Assembly: GCF_014204835.1 (NCBI RefSeq)
Contig: NZ_JACHMD010000001.1
Coordinates: forward strand, 2,914,001 to 2,978,000
Origin: Microbacterium marinum
GTDB lineage: Bacteria; Actinomycetota; Actinomycetes; Actinomycetales; Microbacteriaceae
Length of the DNA: 64,000 bases
Direction of reading: 5' to 3'
Every line of letters begins with the position of its first letter. The stretch's first letter is position 1. The notes under the pieces are model-generated. The model was not told the DNA's origin. It searched no databases and saw nothing but the letters and a program-made list of their open reading frames with translations. Both the position numbers and the translations under genes were made by a program. Below are positions 44,479 through 52,661 of this stretch, piece by piece.

Positions 44479-44518
44479 CATACCGGGTATGTGTTTTCTG
44501 AGTATATGCATACCGGGC
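44479..44518 (-). promoter_or_regulatory. PadR promoter with duplicated operator
   Basis: The perfect palindrome CATACCGGGTATG (44479-44491) and a second copy of its left part CATACCGGGC (44509-44518) lie 30 bp apart. A -10 TATACT (minus strand 44506-44501) sits between them, with TTGCGC 19 bp further upstream. The first site covers the predicted start, the second lies between -10 and -35. Confidence 0.7.
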
Positions 44519-44556
44519 AACGCCAGCGCAAGCATCTCCCGTCATACGCTGGATGA

Positions 44557-45168
44557 ATGGCCGACGACCGCGGACGGAGCGAGGATCCCCGCCTTGCCGC
44601 GGCCCGCTACCGCACCGATCGGGACTCGGGCGGAACCGACGACGAGAACCCTTCGGACGAGCGGCCTGCCGACTCCGGCACCGGGCATGCGGGAACCCCG
44701 ACCGCACACGACCGCGTCCTGTACGTCGAGACGGTCATTCAGCAGGCCATCCGCCGCGGCGAGTTCGACGACCCACCCGGGGCCGGCAAACCCATCGAAG
44801 GCCTCGGTGCGACCAACGATCCCGACTGGTGGATCCGCCGGAAGATCCGCACCGAGCAGCTCACCGGCCTCGGCCCTCCGGCACTTCGCCTGCGCATCGA
44901 GCACGCCGAGTTCGACGCGCACGTCGACACCATGACCCGCGAAGACGACGTCCGCGAGTACACGCTCGACTTCTCCCGGCGCGTCGTCGAGGCGCGCCGA
45001 CAGCTGCAGGGCGGGCCCCCGGTCGTCACCCCGACCCGCGACCCCGATACCGAGGTGACACGGTGGCGGGAGCGGCGGACTGCCCGCGCGACGGAGCAGG
45101 CCGCGGCATCCACCTCGTCGGAGACGCCCGCACAGCCGCGACGGTGGTGGCGCCGCCGGTCGTCGTGA
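44557..45168 (+). CDS. DUF1992 (DnaJ-C28-like) protein
   Basis: The 203-aa protein has a disordered charged N terminus. The DUF1992 core (about 50-125) contains VLYVETVIQQAIRRGEFDDPPGAGKPI and NDPDWWIRRKIRTEQL, typical of the conserved domain of DnaJ homologue subfamily C member 28. There is no J domain. The C-terminal tail is basic (RRWWRRRSS). Function unknown; cytosolic. Confidence 0.88.
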   Translation: MADDRGRSEDPRLAAARYRTDRDSGGTDDENPSDERPADSGTGHAGTPTAHDRVLYVETVIQQAIRRGEFDDPPGAGKPIEGLGATNDPDWWIRRKIRTEQLTGLGPPALRLRIEHAEFDAHVDTMTREDDVREYTLDFSRRVVEARRQLQGGPPVVTPTRDPDTEVTRWRERRTARATEQAAASTSSETPAQPRRWWRRRSS

Positions 45169-45181
45169 CCGGCCGGGCGCG

Positions 45182-46165
45182 TCAGCCCAGCGCCCGCCGC
45201 CACTGCGCGAGCAGTCGAGCCGTCGCTCGCGTCTGAACCCACGGCATCTCGGGCACCTCGCTTCGCCCCTCCCGCAGGGCCAGGATCACCGCGTCCGCCT
45301 CGGCGCCCATCGGCTGCACCGTCTGTGTCTCCACCTGTTCCGAGGCGCCGCCGGTCCGGTGCAGGGTCGCAATGCCGGTGCTCTCGATCCGGCTCCCCCA
45401 GACGTTCGGAACCTCGAGCACGGCCGACGACCCGATGATCGTCGCGACCCGCGGCAGCTGTTCGGTGATCGCGGTGCGGACGCGTGCAGTGACGGCACCG
45501 ATCTCGATGACCGCAGACGCCACCTCGTCCACTCCGGTCGCACCGATCGCCCCCTCGGCCGACACGATGCGTGCGGATGCCACGTCCTCCCCCGCCCAGG
45601 CCGCGACCCCCACCGCGAGCGAGACCGGATAGCAGCCCGCGTCGAGGATCGCGCCTCCCGCCGTCGCCGGGTCGAAGAGCCGACCGCTGCGGGTGGGCGC
45701 GTCGAACCCGATCGAGGACTCCACCCGCCCGATCTCCCCGAGCGCGCCTGTCGCCACCAGCTCCCGCATCCGGTCGGGGAACGGACCGAACCGGTACTTG
45801 AAGGCTTCGACGAGCGGGAGTCCTGCCGCTGCGGCCGCCGCGAGCGCGGCATCCGTCTGCTCGACATCCACGCCGAGCGGCTTCTCGCACAGCACCGCCT
45901 TGCCCGCGGCCAGGGCAGCGAGAACGAGGTCGACGTGCGTCGTGTGCACCGTGCCGACGTACACCGCGTCGACGTCGTCGCGCGCAAGGATCTGGTCGTA
46001 GGTTCCCGAGACATCCGCCCCGTGCACGCCGGCGAACTCGCGGGCGCGCTCGGCGTCGCGGGCAGCGACGGCGTGAAGCCGTCCCGTTTTCGAGTGCCGC
46101 AGCCCTTCGATGAAGTCGGAGCTGATCGCGCCGGCCCCGAGGACCGCCCACTGTGCGTACGTCAT
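45182..46165 (-). CDS. Gfo/Idh/MocA-family oxidoreductase
   Basis: The 327-aa NAD(P)-dependent dehydrogenase (MTYAQWAVLGAGAISSDFIEG) has an N-terminal Rossmann fold (about 1-120). The motif CEKPLGVD, with the conserved EKP, and EAFKYRFGPF precede a C-terminal alpha/beta domain. Substrates in this family are sugars, inositols or biliverdin-like compounds; none can be named here. It is convergent with the DUF1992 gene. Confidence 0.9.
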   Translation of the reverse strand: MTYAQWAVLGAGAISSDFIEGLRHSKTGRLHAVAARDAERAREFAGVHGADVSGTYDQILARDDVDAVYVGTVHTTHVDLVLAALAAGKAVLCEKPLGVDVEQTDAALAAAAAAGLPLVEAFKYRFGPFPDRMRELVATGALGEIGRVESSIGFDAPTRSGRLFDPATAGGAILDAGCYPVSLAVGVAAWAGEDVASARIVSAEGAIGATGVDEVASAVIEIGAVTARVRTAITEQLPRVATIIGSSAVLEVPNVWGSRIESTGIATLHRTGGASEQVETQTVQPMGAEADAVILALREGRSEVPEMPWVQTRATARLLAQWRRALG

Positions 46166-46245
46166 GCCGCCACGCTATCGGCCGGCGACGTGGCATCCGG
46201 CGTACCCGTCATCCGACGCCGCGACGCGGCACCCGTCCGGCCGGT

Positions 46246-46332
46246 GTGCACAACGGCGGATCCGCTGCCATGCCACGCCGCCAGCGCCGACGCCTGGCGG
46301 CGTGTCGCACGGCGCGGTCCGCCGTTGTGCAC
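46246..46332. repeat. 87-bp nested palindrome
   Basis: Outer arms of 15 bp (46246-46260, GTGCACAACGGCGGA, with 46318-46332) enclose an inner perfect 11-bp hairpin (46274-46284 with 46294-46304). It lies in the 231-bp gap between the Gfo/Idh start and the CGS stop. The nested structure suggests a dispersed palindromic element rather than a simple terminator; the rest of the gap shows nothing else. Confidence 0.75.
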
Positions 46333-46396
46333 GGACCTCCCCCCACGGACGAGCCGCCGTTGCCGGCGTGGACCTCGCCCCACGGACCGGCCGACG

Positions 46397-47554
46397 TCAG
46401 GCCTGCAGGGCCTGCTCAATGTCGGCGAGCAGGTCGGCGGCATCCTCGATGCCGACCGAGAGACGCACGACCTCGACGGGCACAGCCGCCTCCGTCCCGC
46501 GGACGGAGGCGTGCGTCATCGCGTCAGGGTAGTTCACGAGCGACTCCACCCCGCCGAGCGACTCGGCGAGGGTGAACAGCTGCAGCGACTCCGCGAAGCG
46601 GCGTGCCGCCTCGCCCGACTCGAGGGCGAGCGACACGATGCCGCCGAAGCCCGACATCTGCCGCGCGGCGAGCTCGTGACCCGGGTGCGAGTCGAGTCCG
46701 GGGTAGTACACCCGGGCGACGCGCTCGTGGTTCTGAAGGAAGGATGCCACGGCGAGACCGTTCTCGCTGTGCTGGCGCATCCGCACCGCGAGCGTCTTGA
46801 TGCCGCGGGTGGTGAGCCACGCGTCGAGCGGGCCGGACACGGCGCCGACGGCGAACTGGACGAACCCGATCTTCTCGGCGAGCGCGTCGTCATTGAGCAC
46901 GAGGGCGCCGCCGACGACGTCGGAGTGGCCGCCGAGGTACTTGGTGGTGGAGTGGACGACGACGTCGGCGCCGAAGGCGAGCGGACGCTGCAGTGCCGGG
47001 GTCGCGAAGGTGTTGTCCACCACGACGAGCGCACCGGCGTCGTGGCCGACGGCGGCGAGCCCGGCGATGTCGGTGATGCGCAGCAGCGGGTTGGAGGGGG
47101 TCTCGACCCACAGGATGCGGGGCGCCCGCTCGGCGACGGCCGCGCGGACCGCGTCGAGGTCGCTCATGTCGACCACACGCAGACCCACTCCCCAGTCACC
47201 GAGGACGCGGGAGATGAGACGGAATGTTCCGCCGTAGACGTCGTTCCCCAGCAGCACCTCGTCGCCGGGACGGAGTACTGTGCGCAGCAGCGCGTCTTCC
47301 GCCGCGAGGCCCGAGGCGAACGACAGGGCGTGCGCGCCGCCTTCGATCGCCGCGAGCTGGGTCTGCAGCGCGGTGCGGGTGGGGTTGCCGCTGCGGCCGT
47401 ATTCGTAGCCGCCGCGAAGCCCGCCGATGCCGTCCTGCGCGTACGTCGTCGAGAAGTGGACGGGCGGGATCACTGCCCCGGTTGCGGCGTCGGGGTCCTG
47501 ACCTGCGTGGACGGCGAGGCTCGCGAAGCCGCGGGCGGAGGATCGTGCACTCAT
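46397..47554 (-). CDS. metB: Cystathionine gamma-synthase/lyase (PLP)
   Basis: The 385-aa Cys/Met-metabolism PLP enzyme has YEYGRSGNPTRTALQ, the PLP Lys in VVHSTTKYLGGHSD and SASG-like FASGLAAEDALL. The C-terminal block is ESLGGVESLVNYPDAMTHA. It either condenses O-succinyl/acetyl-homoserine with cysteine or cleaves cystathionine. Being coupled (ATGA) to a CBS-like gene argues for transsulfuration in the Met-to-Cys direction. The gene symbol is by family; lyase activity is possible. Confidence 0.9.
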   Translation of the reverse strand: MSARSSARGFASLAVHAGQDPDAATGAVIPPVHFSTTYAQDGIGGLRGGYEYGRSGNPTRTALQTQLAAIEGGAHALSFASGLAAEDALLRTVLRPGDEVLLGNDVYGGTFRLISRVLGDWGVGLRVVDMSDLDAVRAAVAERAPRILWVETPSNPLLRITDIAGLAAVGHDAGALVVVDNTFATPALQRPLAFGADVVVHSTTKYLGGHSDVVGGALVLNDDALAEKIGFVQFAVGAVSGPLDAWLTTRGIKTLAVRMRQHSENGLAVASFLQNHERVARVYYPGLDSHPGHELAARQMSGFGGIVSLALESGEAARRFAESLQLFTLAESLGGVESLVNYPDAMTHASVRGTEAAVPVEVVRLSVGIEDAADLLADIEQALQA

Positions 47555-48540
47555 GCGAGGCTCCCGGTGGTCTCGGAATCGGTGGTGACGGCGAATCCGC
47601 GCTCGCGCATCCAGTCGTCGTCGTAGATCTTGCTGAGGTAGCCGCGGCCGTGGTCGGGCAGCAGGACCACGACGACCGCGTCGGCGGGCAGGTCGCGGGC
47701 AACCCGCAGCGCCGCGACGACGGCCATGCCCGACGAGCCGCCGACGAGCAGCCCCTCCTCGCGGGCGAGGCGACGGGTCATCGCGAACGATTCCGCGTCA
47801 CCGACACGCTCATAGCCGTCGACGACGGTGGGGTCGAAGGTGGCGGGCATGAAGTCCTCGCCGACGCCCTCGACGAGGTATCCGTGGATGTCTCCGCCGG
47901 AGTAGATCGAGCCCTCCGGGTCGGCGCCGACGACGACGACCTCGCCGTCGGTGGCTTCCTTGAGGAAGCGCCCGGTGCCGCTGATGGTGCCGCCGGTGCC
48001 GACGCCGGCGACGAAGTGCGTCACCTGACCTTCGGTGTCGCGCCAGATCTCGGGGCCGGTGGTCTCGTAGTGACCGCGCGGGCCGTTGAGGTTGGCGAAC
48101 TGGTTGGGCTTGAACGCCCCTGGGATCTCGGCGGCCAGGCGGTCGGAGACGCTGTAGTACGAGTCGGGGTGCTCCGGCGGGACACTCGTCGGGGTCATGA
48201 CGACCTCGGCGCCGTACGCCTTCAGCACGGCGACCTTCTCCCCCGCGAACTTGTCGGGGACGACGAAGATCATGCGGTAGCCGCGCTGCTGAGCCAGGAG
48301 CGCGAGACCGACGCCGGTGTTGCCGCTCGTGGGTTCGACGATGGTGCCGCCGGGCTGGAGCAGTCCGTCGCGCTCAGCGGCGTCGATGATGTTCCGCGCG
48401 ATGCGGTCCTTGGCCGAGCTGCCCGGGTTGAAGTACTCCACCTTGGCGAGGACGGTGGCAGCGATGCCCTCGGTGACGGAGTTCAGACGAACGAGGGGGG
48501 TGTTGCCGACGAGATCGGCGATGTGACTGGCGTAACGCAC
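47551..48540 (-). CDS. cbs: Cystathionine beta-synthase-like PLP enzyme
   Basis: The 329-aa product starts at the GTG at 48540 (MRYASHIADLVGNTPLVRLN), with GGAAG 7 bp upstream. PLP Lys lies in NPGSSAKDRIA, PTSGNTGVGLA holds the phosphate loop and GTGGTISGTGRFLK follows. It has no C-terminal CBS regulatory domains, so cysteine synthase activity cannot be excluded. It precedes and overlaps the CGS gene. Upstream lie a cysteine-codon leader frame and a GC-rich leader, suggesting cysteine-dependent attenuation. Confidence 0.9.
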   Translation of the reverse strand: MRYASHIADLVGNTPLVRLNSVTEGIAATVLAKVEYFNPGSSAKDRIARNIIDAAERDGLLQPGGTIVEPTSGNTGVGLALLAQQRGYRMIFVVPDKFAGEKVAVLKAYGAEVVMTPTSVPPEHPDSYYSVSDRLAAEIPGAFKPNQFANLNGPRGHYETTGPEIWRDTEGQVTHFVAGVGTGGTISGTGRFLKEATDGEVVVVGADPEGSIYSGGDIHGYLVEGVGEDFMPATFDPTVVDGYERVGDAESFAMTRRLAREEGLLVGGSSGMAVVAALRVARDLPADAVVVVLLPDHGRGYLSKIYDDDWMRERGFAVTTDSETTGSLA

Positions 48541-48622
48541 GTGTTTTCTTCCTGACGGGGTGCCGCGCACGCAGAGGCGCGGAGGTCGTTGGGGTCGCGG
48601 AGGAGGCGCCGGGGAACGGCGC
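48541..48622 (-). promoter_or_regulatory. GC-rich leader between Cys uORF and cbs (putative attenuator)
   Basis: The 82-nt stretch between the leader stop and the cbs start is GC-rich with several GGCGCC/GCGCC-type arms. It has two CCTCC tracts on the minus strand (around 48585-48581 and 48604-48599) able to pair with the cbs ribosome site GGAAG (48552-48548). A ribosome stalled on the upstream cysteine codons could free that site. Pairing was judged by eye only. Confidence 0.45.
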
Positions 48623-48652
48623 TCAGCGACAACAACAACGACGGGTCAGCAC
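48623..48652 (-). CDS. Cysteine-rich leader peptide MLTRRCCCR (uORF)
   Basis: The nine-codon frame GTG CTG ACC CGT CGT TGT TGT TGT CGC TGA has three consecutive cysteine codons just before the stop. Cys codons are rare, so a triple run is unlikely by chance. The GTG would be the transcription start itself: TACGCT (a TAnnnT -10) ends 7 nt upstream and there is no ribosome site, so translation would be leaderless. Actinobacterial polycysteine uORFs of this kind are known to sense cysteine and attenuate downstream sulfur genes. Here the target is the cbs-CGS operon. Confidence 0.72.
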   Translation of the reverse strand: MLTRRCCCR

Positions 48653-48658
48653 ACCGCC

Positions 48659-48688
48659 AGCGTACCCGAGGAGGCCCGCGACCGTCGA
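48659..48688 (-). promoter_or_regulatory. Promoter for leaderless Cys uORF and cbs operon
   Basis: On the minus strand TACGCT (48664-48659) fits the TAnnnT -10 pattern, with TCGACG (48688-48683) 18 bp upstream as a weak -35. The spacing to the GTG at 48652 places transcription start on the start codon. The promoter lies within the 41-bp gap and the 3' end of the preceding sulfur operon. Confidence 0.5.
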
Positions 48689-48693
48689 TCCCG

Positions 48694-49749
48694 TCATCGG
48701 ACGAGGGCGGCGGATCTCTGCGGGACGAGGGGGAACACCTGCTCGGCGATGCGCTCGAGTTCTTCCTTCAGCGGCGACGACTGGATCAGCAGCAGGGTGA
48801 TCCCGGCATCCGCGTACTGGTGGATCCGCTCCGCGACCTGCTCGGCCGTTCCGACGAGGTTCGGCCGCAGGCCGCGGGTGCCGACGGAATACTCCCGTTT
48901 GGTGAGCTCGAGCGAGAGTTTCGAGTTCCGCTGGAACTCCTCGAACGAGGCGTACCCCGGGGAGTTCGGGTCGACCGTGGTGACGCGCTCCAGCTCGCGC
49001 TGCGCTTCGGCCTCGGTGTCGCGGACGATGACGTACGCCGGCATCCCGATCTCACGGATGCCGCGCCCGTGGATGCGCTGCGATCGCTCATTGATGTCGG
49101 CGACGTTCGCGCGCACCTCGTCGAGGGTGCCGCCGTGCATGACGTACGCGTCCGAGAAGCGGGCGATCGATTCCTTGCCGGCCTCGCTCTCGCCGCCGGC
49201 GAAGATCACCGGCGACGACGACGGCTTCGGCTCGACGATCGTCCCCTCGAGCTGGTAGTAGTCGCCGTCGTAGTCGAATGGCGTGCGCTCCCAGAGCCCG
49301 CGCAGCACCTGCACGAACTCCTCCGCCTGCACGTAGCGGGCGTCGTGGGTCGTGAAGCGTCCGCCGAACTGCTTCGCCTCCTCGGCCCACCACGCGGCGA
49401 CCACGTTCAGCGCGATCCGGCCGGGAGCGATCGAGTCGAGCGTCGACACCGTCTTGGCGAGGACGGCGGGCAGGTGGAACCCGGGACGGACGGCCGTCAT
49501 GACGCGCAGCTGGTCGGTGACGGCGAGGATCGCGGACGAGAGCGACCATGCCTCGAGGCTCGGAGCCTCGAGGCCCTTGCGGTCGTTGAGGTATAGCTCC
49601 GGCACGAGGGTGGTGTGGAACCCGAGTCGGTCGGCGGTGACGGAGATGTCGCGAATGGACTGCCAGGTCGCCGCCATCCCCTCCTCGTCGGTGACGTTGC
49701 GCAGGAAGCCGCCGTAGACGGGTGTCCAATAGCCGAGGTCGATGCTCAT
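48694..49749 (-). CDS. SfnG-like FMNH2-dependent sulfone/sulfonate monooxygenase
   Basis: The 351-aa luciferase-like TIM-barrel protein begins MSIDLGYWTPVYGGFLRNV, the start typical of dimethylsulfone monooxygenase SfnG and related SsuD-type enzymes. Other blocks are LDSIAPGRIALNVVAAWWAEEAKQ and PVIFAGGESEAGKE. It would use reduced FMN, supplied by the flavin reductase at 58518, to release sulfite or sulfinate. It is the last gene of the sulfur run, 11 bp after the sulfhydrylase stop. Confidence 0.85.
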   Translation of the reverse strand: MSIDLGYWTPVYGGFLRNVTDEEGMAATWQSIRDISVTADRLGFHTTLVPELYLNDRKGLEAPSLEAWSLSSAILAVTDQLRVMTAVRPGFHLPAVLAKTVSTLDSIAPGRIALNVVAAWWAEEAKQFGGRFTTHDARYVQAEEFVQVLRGLWERTPFDYDGDYYQLEGTIVEPKPSSSPVIFAGGESEAGKESIARFSDAYVMHGGTLDEVRANVADINERSQRIHGRGIREIGMPAYVIVRDTEAEAQRELERVTTVDPNSPGYASFEEFQRNSKLSLELTKREYSVGTRGLRPNLVGTAEQVAERIHQYADAGITLLLIQSSPLKEELERIAEQVFPLVPQRSAALVR

Positions 49750-49760
49750 GTGCCGCCTCC

Positions 49761-51074
49761 TCAGGCGTGGGGGTCGGATGCCGCGAGCGCCTGAGCGATG
49801 TCGGCGATGATGTCGGCGGGGTCTTCGAGTCCGATCGAGAGCCGGATCGTCGTCTTCGAGATGCCGACCTCGGCGAACTGCTCGTCCGTCAGGTGGCTGT
49901 GGGTCATGGATGCCGGATGCGCGACGAGGCTGCGCGCGTCGCCGATGTTGGCGACGAGCTTGACGAGGCGGAGGCCGTCGACGAATCGGTGCACGCGCGA
50001 CCGATCAGCGTCGGTGTCCCCCGACGGCTCGAGGTCGAAGGCGAACACGGCGGGGGCACCGCGCGGGAGGTAGCGGGCCGCGGCATCCGCCCACGGACTC
50101 GACCCGAGCCCCGGGTGGTGCACGGCGCTCACCGACGCGTGCTCGGCGAGGAACTGTGCGACGGCGAGCGCGGATGCCGTGTGACGAGCGATCCGCAGAT
50201 CGAGCGTCTCGAGTCCCTGAAGGAGTTGGAAGGAGTTGAACGGCGAGAGCGAAGGACCGAGGTCGTGGACGTACTTCGTCTTCACGAGGGCCGCGAACGC
50301 CTGTCCCGACGGGCCGAAGCGTTCCCAGAGCACGACGTCGCCGACGCGCGCGTACGGCTGGGTGAGCTGCGGCCAGCGCGTCGGCTCGGCGCCGAAGTCG
50401 AAGGACCCGATGTCGACGACGACGCCGCCCATCGACGTGCCGTGGCCGCCGAGGTACTTCGTCGCCGAGTGCACGACGAGATCGGCGCCGTGCTCACCCG
50501 GTCGCTGCAGGAACGGCGTGGCCACGGTGTTGTCGACCACGAGCGGCACACCGGCGGCGTGGGCGATGTCGGCGACCGCGCGGACGTCGAGCACCTGGGC
50601 GGTCGGATTGGTCACCGACTCGGCGAACAGCGCGCGGGTCGTCGGGCGGATCGCGGCCCGCCACGCGTCGAGATCGTCCTGATCGACGAAATCGACCTCG
50701 ATGCCCCAGTCGGCGAACGTGTCCTGCAGCAGATCGACCGTTCCGCCGTAGAGCTGCCGTGCCGCGACGATGTGCTCGCCCGACTTGGCCAACGCCAGCA
50801 GCGTGATCGCGACCGCCGCTTGGCCCGACGCGACCGCGACAGCCGCGCGGCCGCCCTCCAGCGCGGCGACCCGCTCCTCGAAGACGAGCTGCGTGGGGTT
50901 CCCCGCCCGGCTGTAAAGATTGCCGACCTTCCGGAGGGCGAAGATGTCCGCGGCATCCTGCAGCGACGCGAACTCGTACGCGGTCGTCTGGTAGATCGGC
51001 GGTGCGACCGCGTTCTGCGGGGTGCCCGGCGTGTAGCCGGCCTGCACCTGAATCGAGGCGAATCCGTCACTCAC
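49761..51074 (-). CDS. metY: O-acetylhomoserine sulfhydrylase
   Basis: This PLP enzyme joins sulfide and O-acetylhomoserine to homocysteine. The 437-aa product (GTG at 51074, [20 protein letters not shown]) has [32 protein letters not shown] Lys in [13 protein letters not shown] and the terminal [17 protein letters not shown]. Its length and insertion are those of MetY rather than MetB. The start overlaps the alpha/beta hydrolase stop as GTGA. Confidence 0.93.
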   Translation of the reverse strand: MSDGFASIQVQAGYTPGTPQNAVAPPIYQTTAYEFASLQDAADIFALRKVGNLYSRAGNPTQLVFEERVAALEGGRAAVAVASGQAAVAITLLALAKSGEHIVAARQLYGGTVDLLQDTFADWGIEVDFVDQDDLDAWRAAIRPTTRALFAESVTNPTAQVLDVRAVADIAHAAGVPLVVDNTVATPFLQRPGEHGADLVVHSATKYLGGHGTSMGGVVVDIGSFDFGAEPTRWPQLTQPYARVGDVVLWERFGPSGQAFAALVKTKYVHDLGPSLSPFNSFQLLQGLETLDLRIARHTASALAVAQFLAEHASVSAVHHPGLGSSPWADAAARYLPRGAPAVFAFDLEPSGDTDADRSRVHRFVDGLRLVKLVANIGDARSLVAHPASMTHSHLTDEQFAEVGISKTTIRLSIGLEDPADIIADIAQALAASDPHA

Positions 51075-51763
51075 GCGGCGACCTCCCGCACGATCGGAGC
51101 CTCGACGCCGGCACCCCGCAGACGCTCGAGCCACAGCACGATCGTCGCGGCGACGGAGCGGTGCGACTGGTCGTTGAGCGCATCGTGCAGCCCGCCGACC
51201 GTCTCGACGAACTCCAGCGTCGGGACGACGGCGAGCGCCTCGCGCGCCGTGGCCAGCGGCGTCAGGGGGTCGGCGCCGCCGTGGACCGCGAGGACCGGCG
51301 AGGTCAGGGCGGCCAACTCCTCGGCGCCCGGCAGATCGATGTGCGGTGCGGGCGTCGTCGCTCGCGCGCCCGCCTCACCCAGTACTCCGAGGTGCACGGG
51401 GCAGGCCGTTCGCGCCTCCGGGGCGCCCGCGTCCTCCGCCGCTCCGGCGGGCGACGGGAGACCCGCCACGATGACGCCGTCGATCGGGGACTCCGCGGCC
51501 AGGCGCAACGCCGCCGCCGCCCCGAGGTCGGAGCCGACGACCACGCGCGGCTCGACACTCGCGCCGGCCAGCCATGTCGCGGCATCCGTCGCCTGCGCCG
51601 TCTCGAACACGGCCACGGTGTACCCGTCGGAGCTGAGCCGCTTGCCGAAGCGCTCGTAGACGCGCACGCCTTCCCCGGCTCCCGCGATGACGGCGAGGGC
51701 GCCCCGCACGCGGACGGCGGCGGGCGGTTCCCAGAGGGCAGGGGCGAGGGAGGTGGCGGTCAT
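51071..51763 (-). CDS. Alpha/beta hydrolase with Asp at the nucleophile elbow
   Basis: The 230-aa protein (MTATSLAPALWEPPAAVRVR; ATG at 51763, an ATG at 51772 is possible) has the alpha/beta-hydrolase order. The elbow VVVGSDLGAAAAL, acid in VHGGADPLTPLA and His in GGLHDALND are visible. The elbow reads G-S-D-L-G, placing Asp where esterases have Ser, as in dehalogenases and epoxide hydrolases. It is coupled to metY (GTGA), so a role in releasing or processing a sulfur compound is possible. Confidence 0.75.
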   Translation of the reverse strand: MTATSLAPALWEPPAAVRVRGALAVIAGAGEGVRVYERFGKRLSSDGYTVAVFETAQATDAATWLAGASVEPRVVVGSDLGAAAALRLAAESPIDGVIVAGLPSPAGAAEDAGAPEARTACPVHLGVLGEAGARATTPAPHIDLPGAEELAALTSPVLAVHGGADPLTPLATAREALAVVPTLEFVETVGGLHDALNDQSHRSVAATIVLWLERLRGAGVEAPIVREVAA

Positions 51764-51830
51764 GGTGTCCATTCCATCGGAGGCGACAGGGGCGCCGCGG
51801 AGTTGTTGCGCACTGTTGCGGACGCAGCGG

Positions 51831-52661
51831 TCAGTCGAGCCCCGCCGCGACCTCCGCGCGCAGTGCTGCGCGGCGTTCCCGGTCGGCGCCCGCGGTCTCG
51901 AGGGTGGGCGCCGATTCGACGAGCAGTCTCGTGTACGGATGCCGCGGGCGGGCGATGAGCTCCGTGGTGGCACCCTGCTCGACGATGCGCCCGTGATAGA
52001 CGACGGCGAGACGGTCGGTCACGCCGGCGACGGAGCCGAGGTCGTGCGAGATGAACAGTTGCGCGAAGCCGCGCTCTACCGAGGAGAGTCGGAGCAGATC
52101 GAGCACGTGCACGCGGTTCGCGGCGTCGAGCGCGCTCACCGGTTCGTCGAGGATCAGCAGCTGCGGCTCGAGGACGAGCGCGCGGGCCAGAGCGATGCGC
52201 TGCCGTTGCCCGCCCGAGAGGTCGCCGGGCACCCGCCGCGCCAGCGCGGGATCGAGGCCCACGAGGGTCAGCGCGTCGGCGATGCGCCGGGCACGCTGGT
52301 CCGCGGGCATCCGACCGCGAACGTCGAGGCCCTCGGCGACCGAGTCGGAGACCGGCAGGTCGGGGTCGAGGCTCCGCTGCGGGTCCTGGAAGACGTACTG
52401 GACGACGCCCTGCCGGCGGAACCCGCGCAGCGCTCGCCCGCGGAGACCGGCGAGGTCGTGGCCGCCGACGGTGACGGTGCCGGAGATGACCGATGTCAGC
52501 CCGAGCAGGGTCCTCGCGATCGTGGTCTTGCCCGATCCGGTCTCGCCGATCAGACCGACGGCCTCCCCCGCCCCGATCTCCAGCGAGACGTCGTGGAGGA
52601 TCGGGGTGCGACGGGAGTAGCCGACCGTCGCGTCGGCGATGCGTGCGATGGGCTCAGACAC
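51831..52661 (-). CDS. Opp/Dpp-type ABC importer ATPase (second ATPase)
   Basis: The 276-aa ATP-binding subunit has Walker A GETGSGKTTIARTLL, Q-loop YVFQDPQRSLDPDLPV, signature LSGGQRQRIALARAL, Walker B LLILDEPVSALD and H-loop FISHDLGSV. The C-terminal RHPYTRLLVESAP is typical of OppF/DppF. Its start overlaps the first ATPase by 8 bp. Confidence 0.93.
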   Translation of the reverse strand: MSEPIARIADATVGYSRRTPILHDVSLEIGAGEAVGLIGETGSGKTTIARTLLGLTSVISGTVTVGGHDLAGLRGRALRGFRRQGVVQYVFQDPQRSLDPDLPVSDSVAEGLDVRGRMPADQRARRIADALTLVGLDPALARRVPGDLSGGQRQRIALARALVLEPQLLILDEPVSALDAANRVHVLDLLRLSSVERGFAQLFISHDLGSVAGVTDRLAVVYHGRIVEQGATTELIARPRHPYTRLLVESAPTLETAGADRERRAALRAEVAAGLD

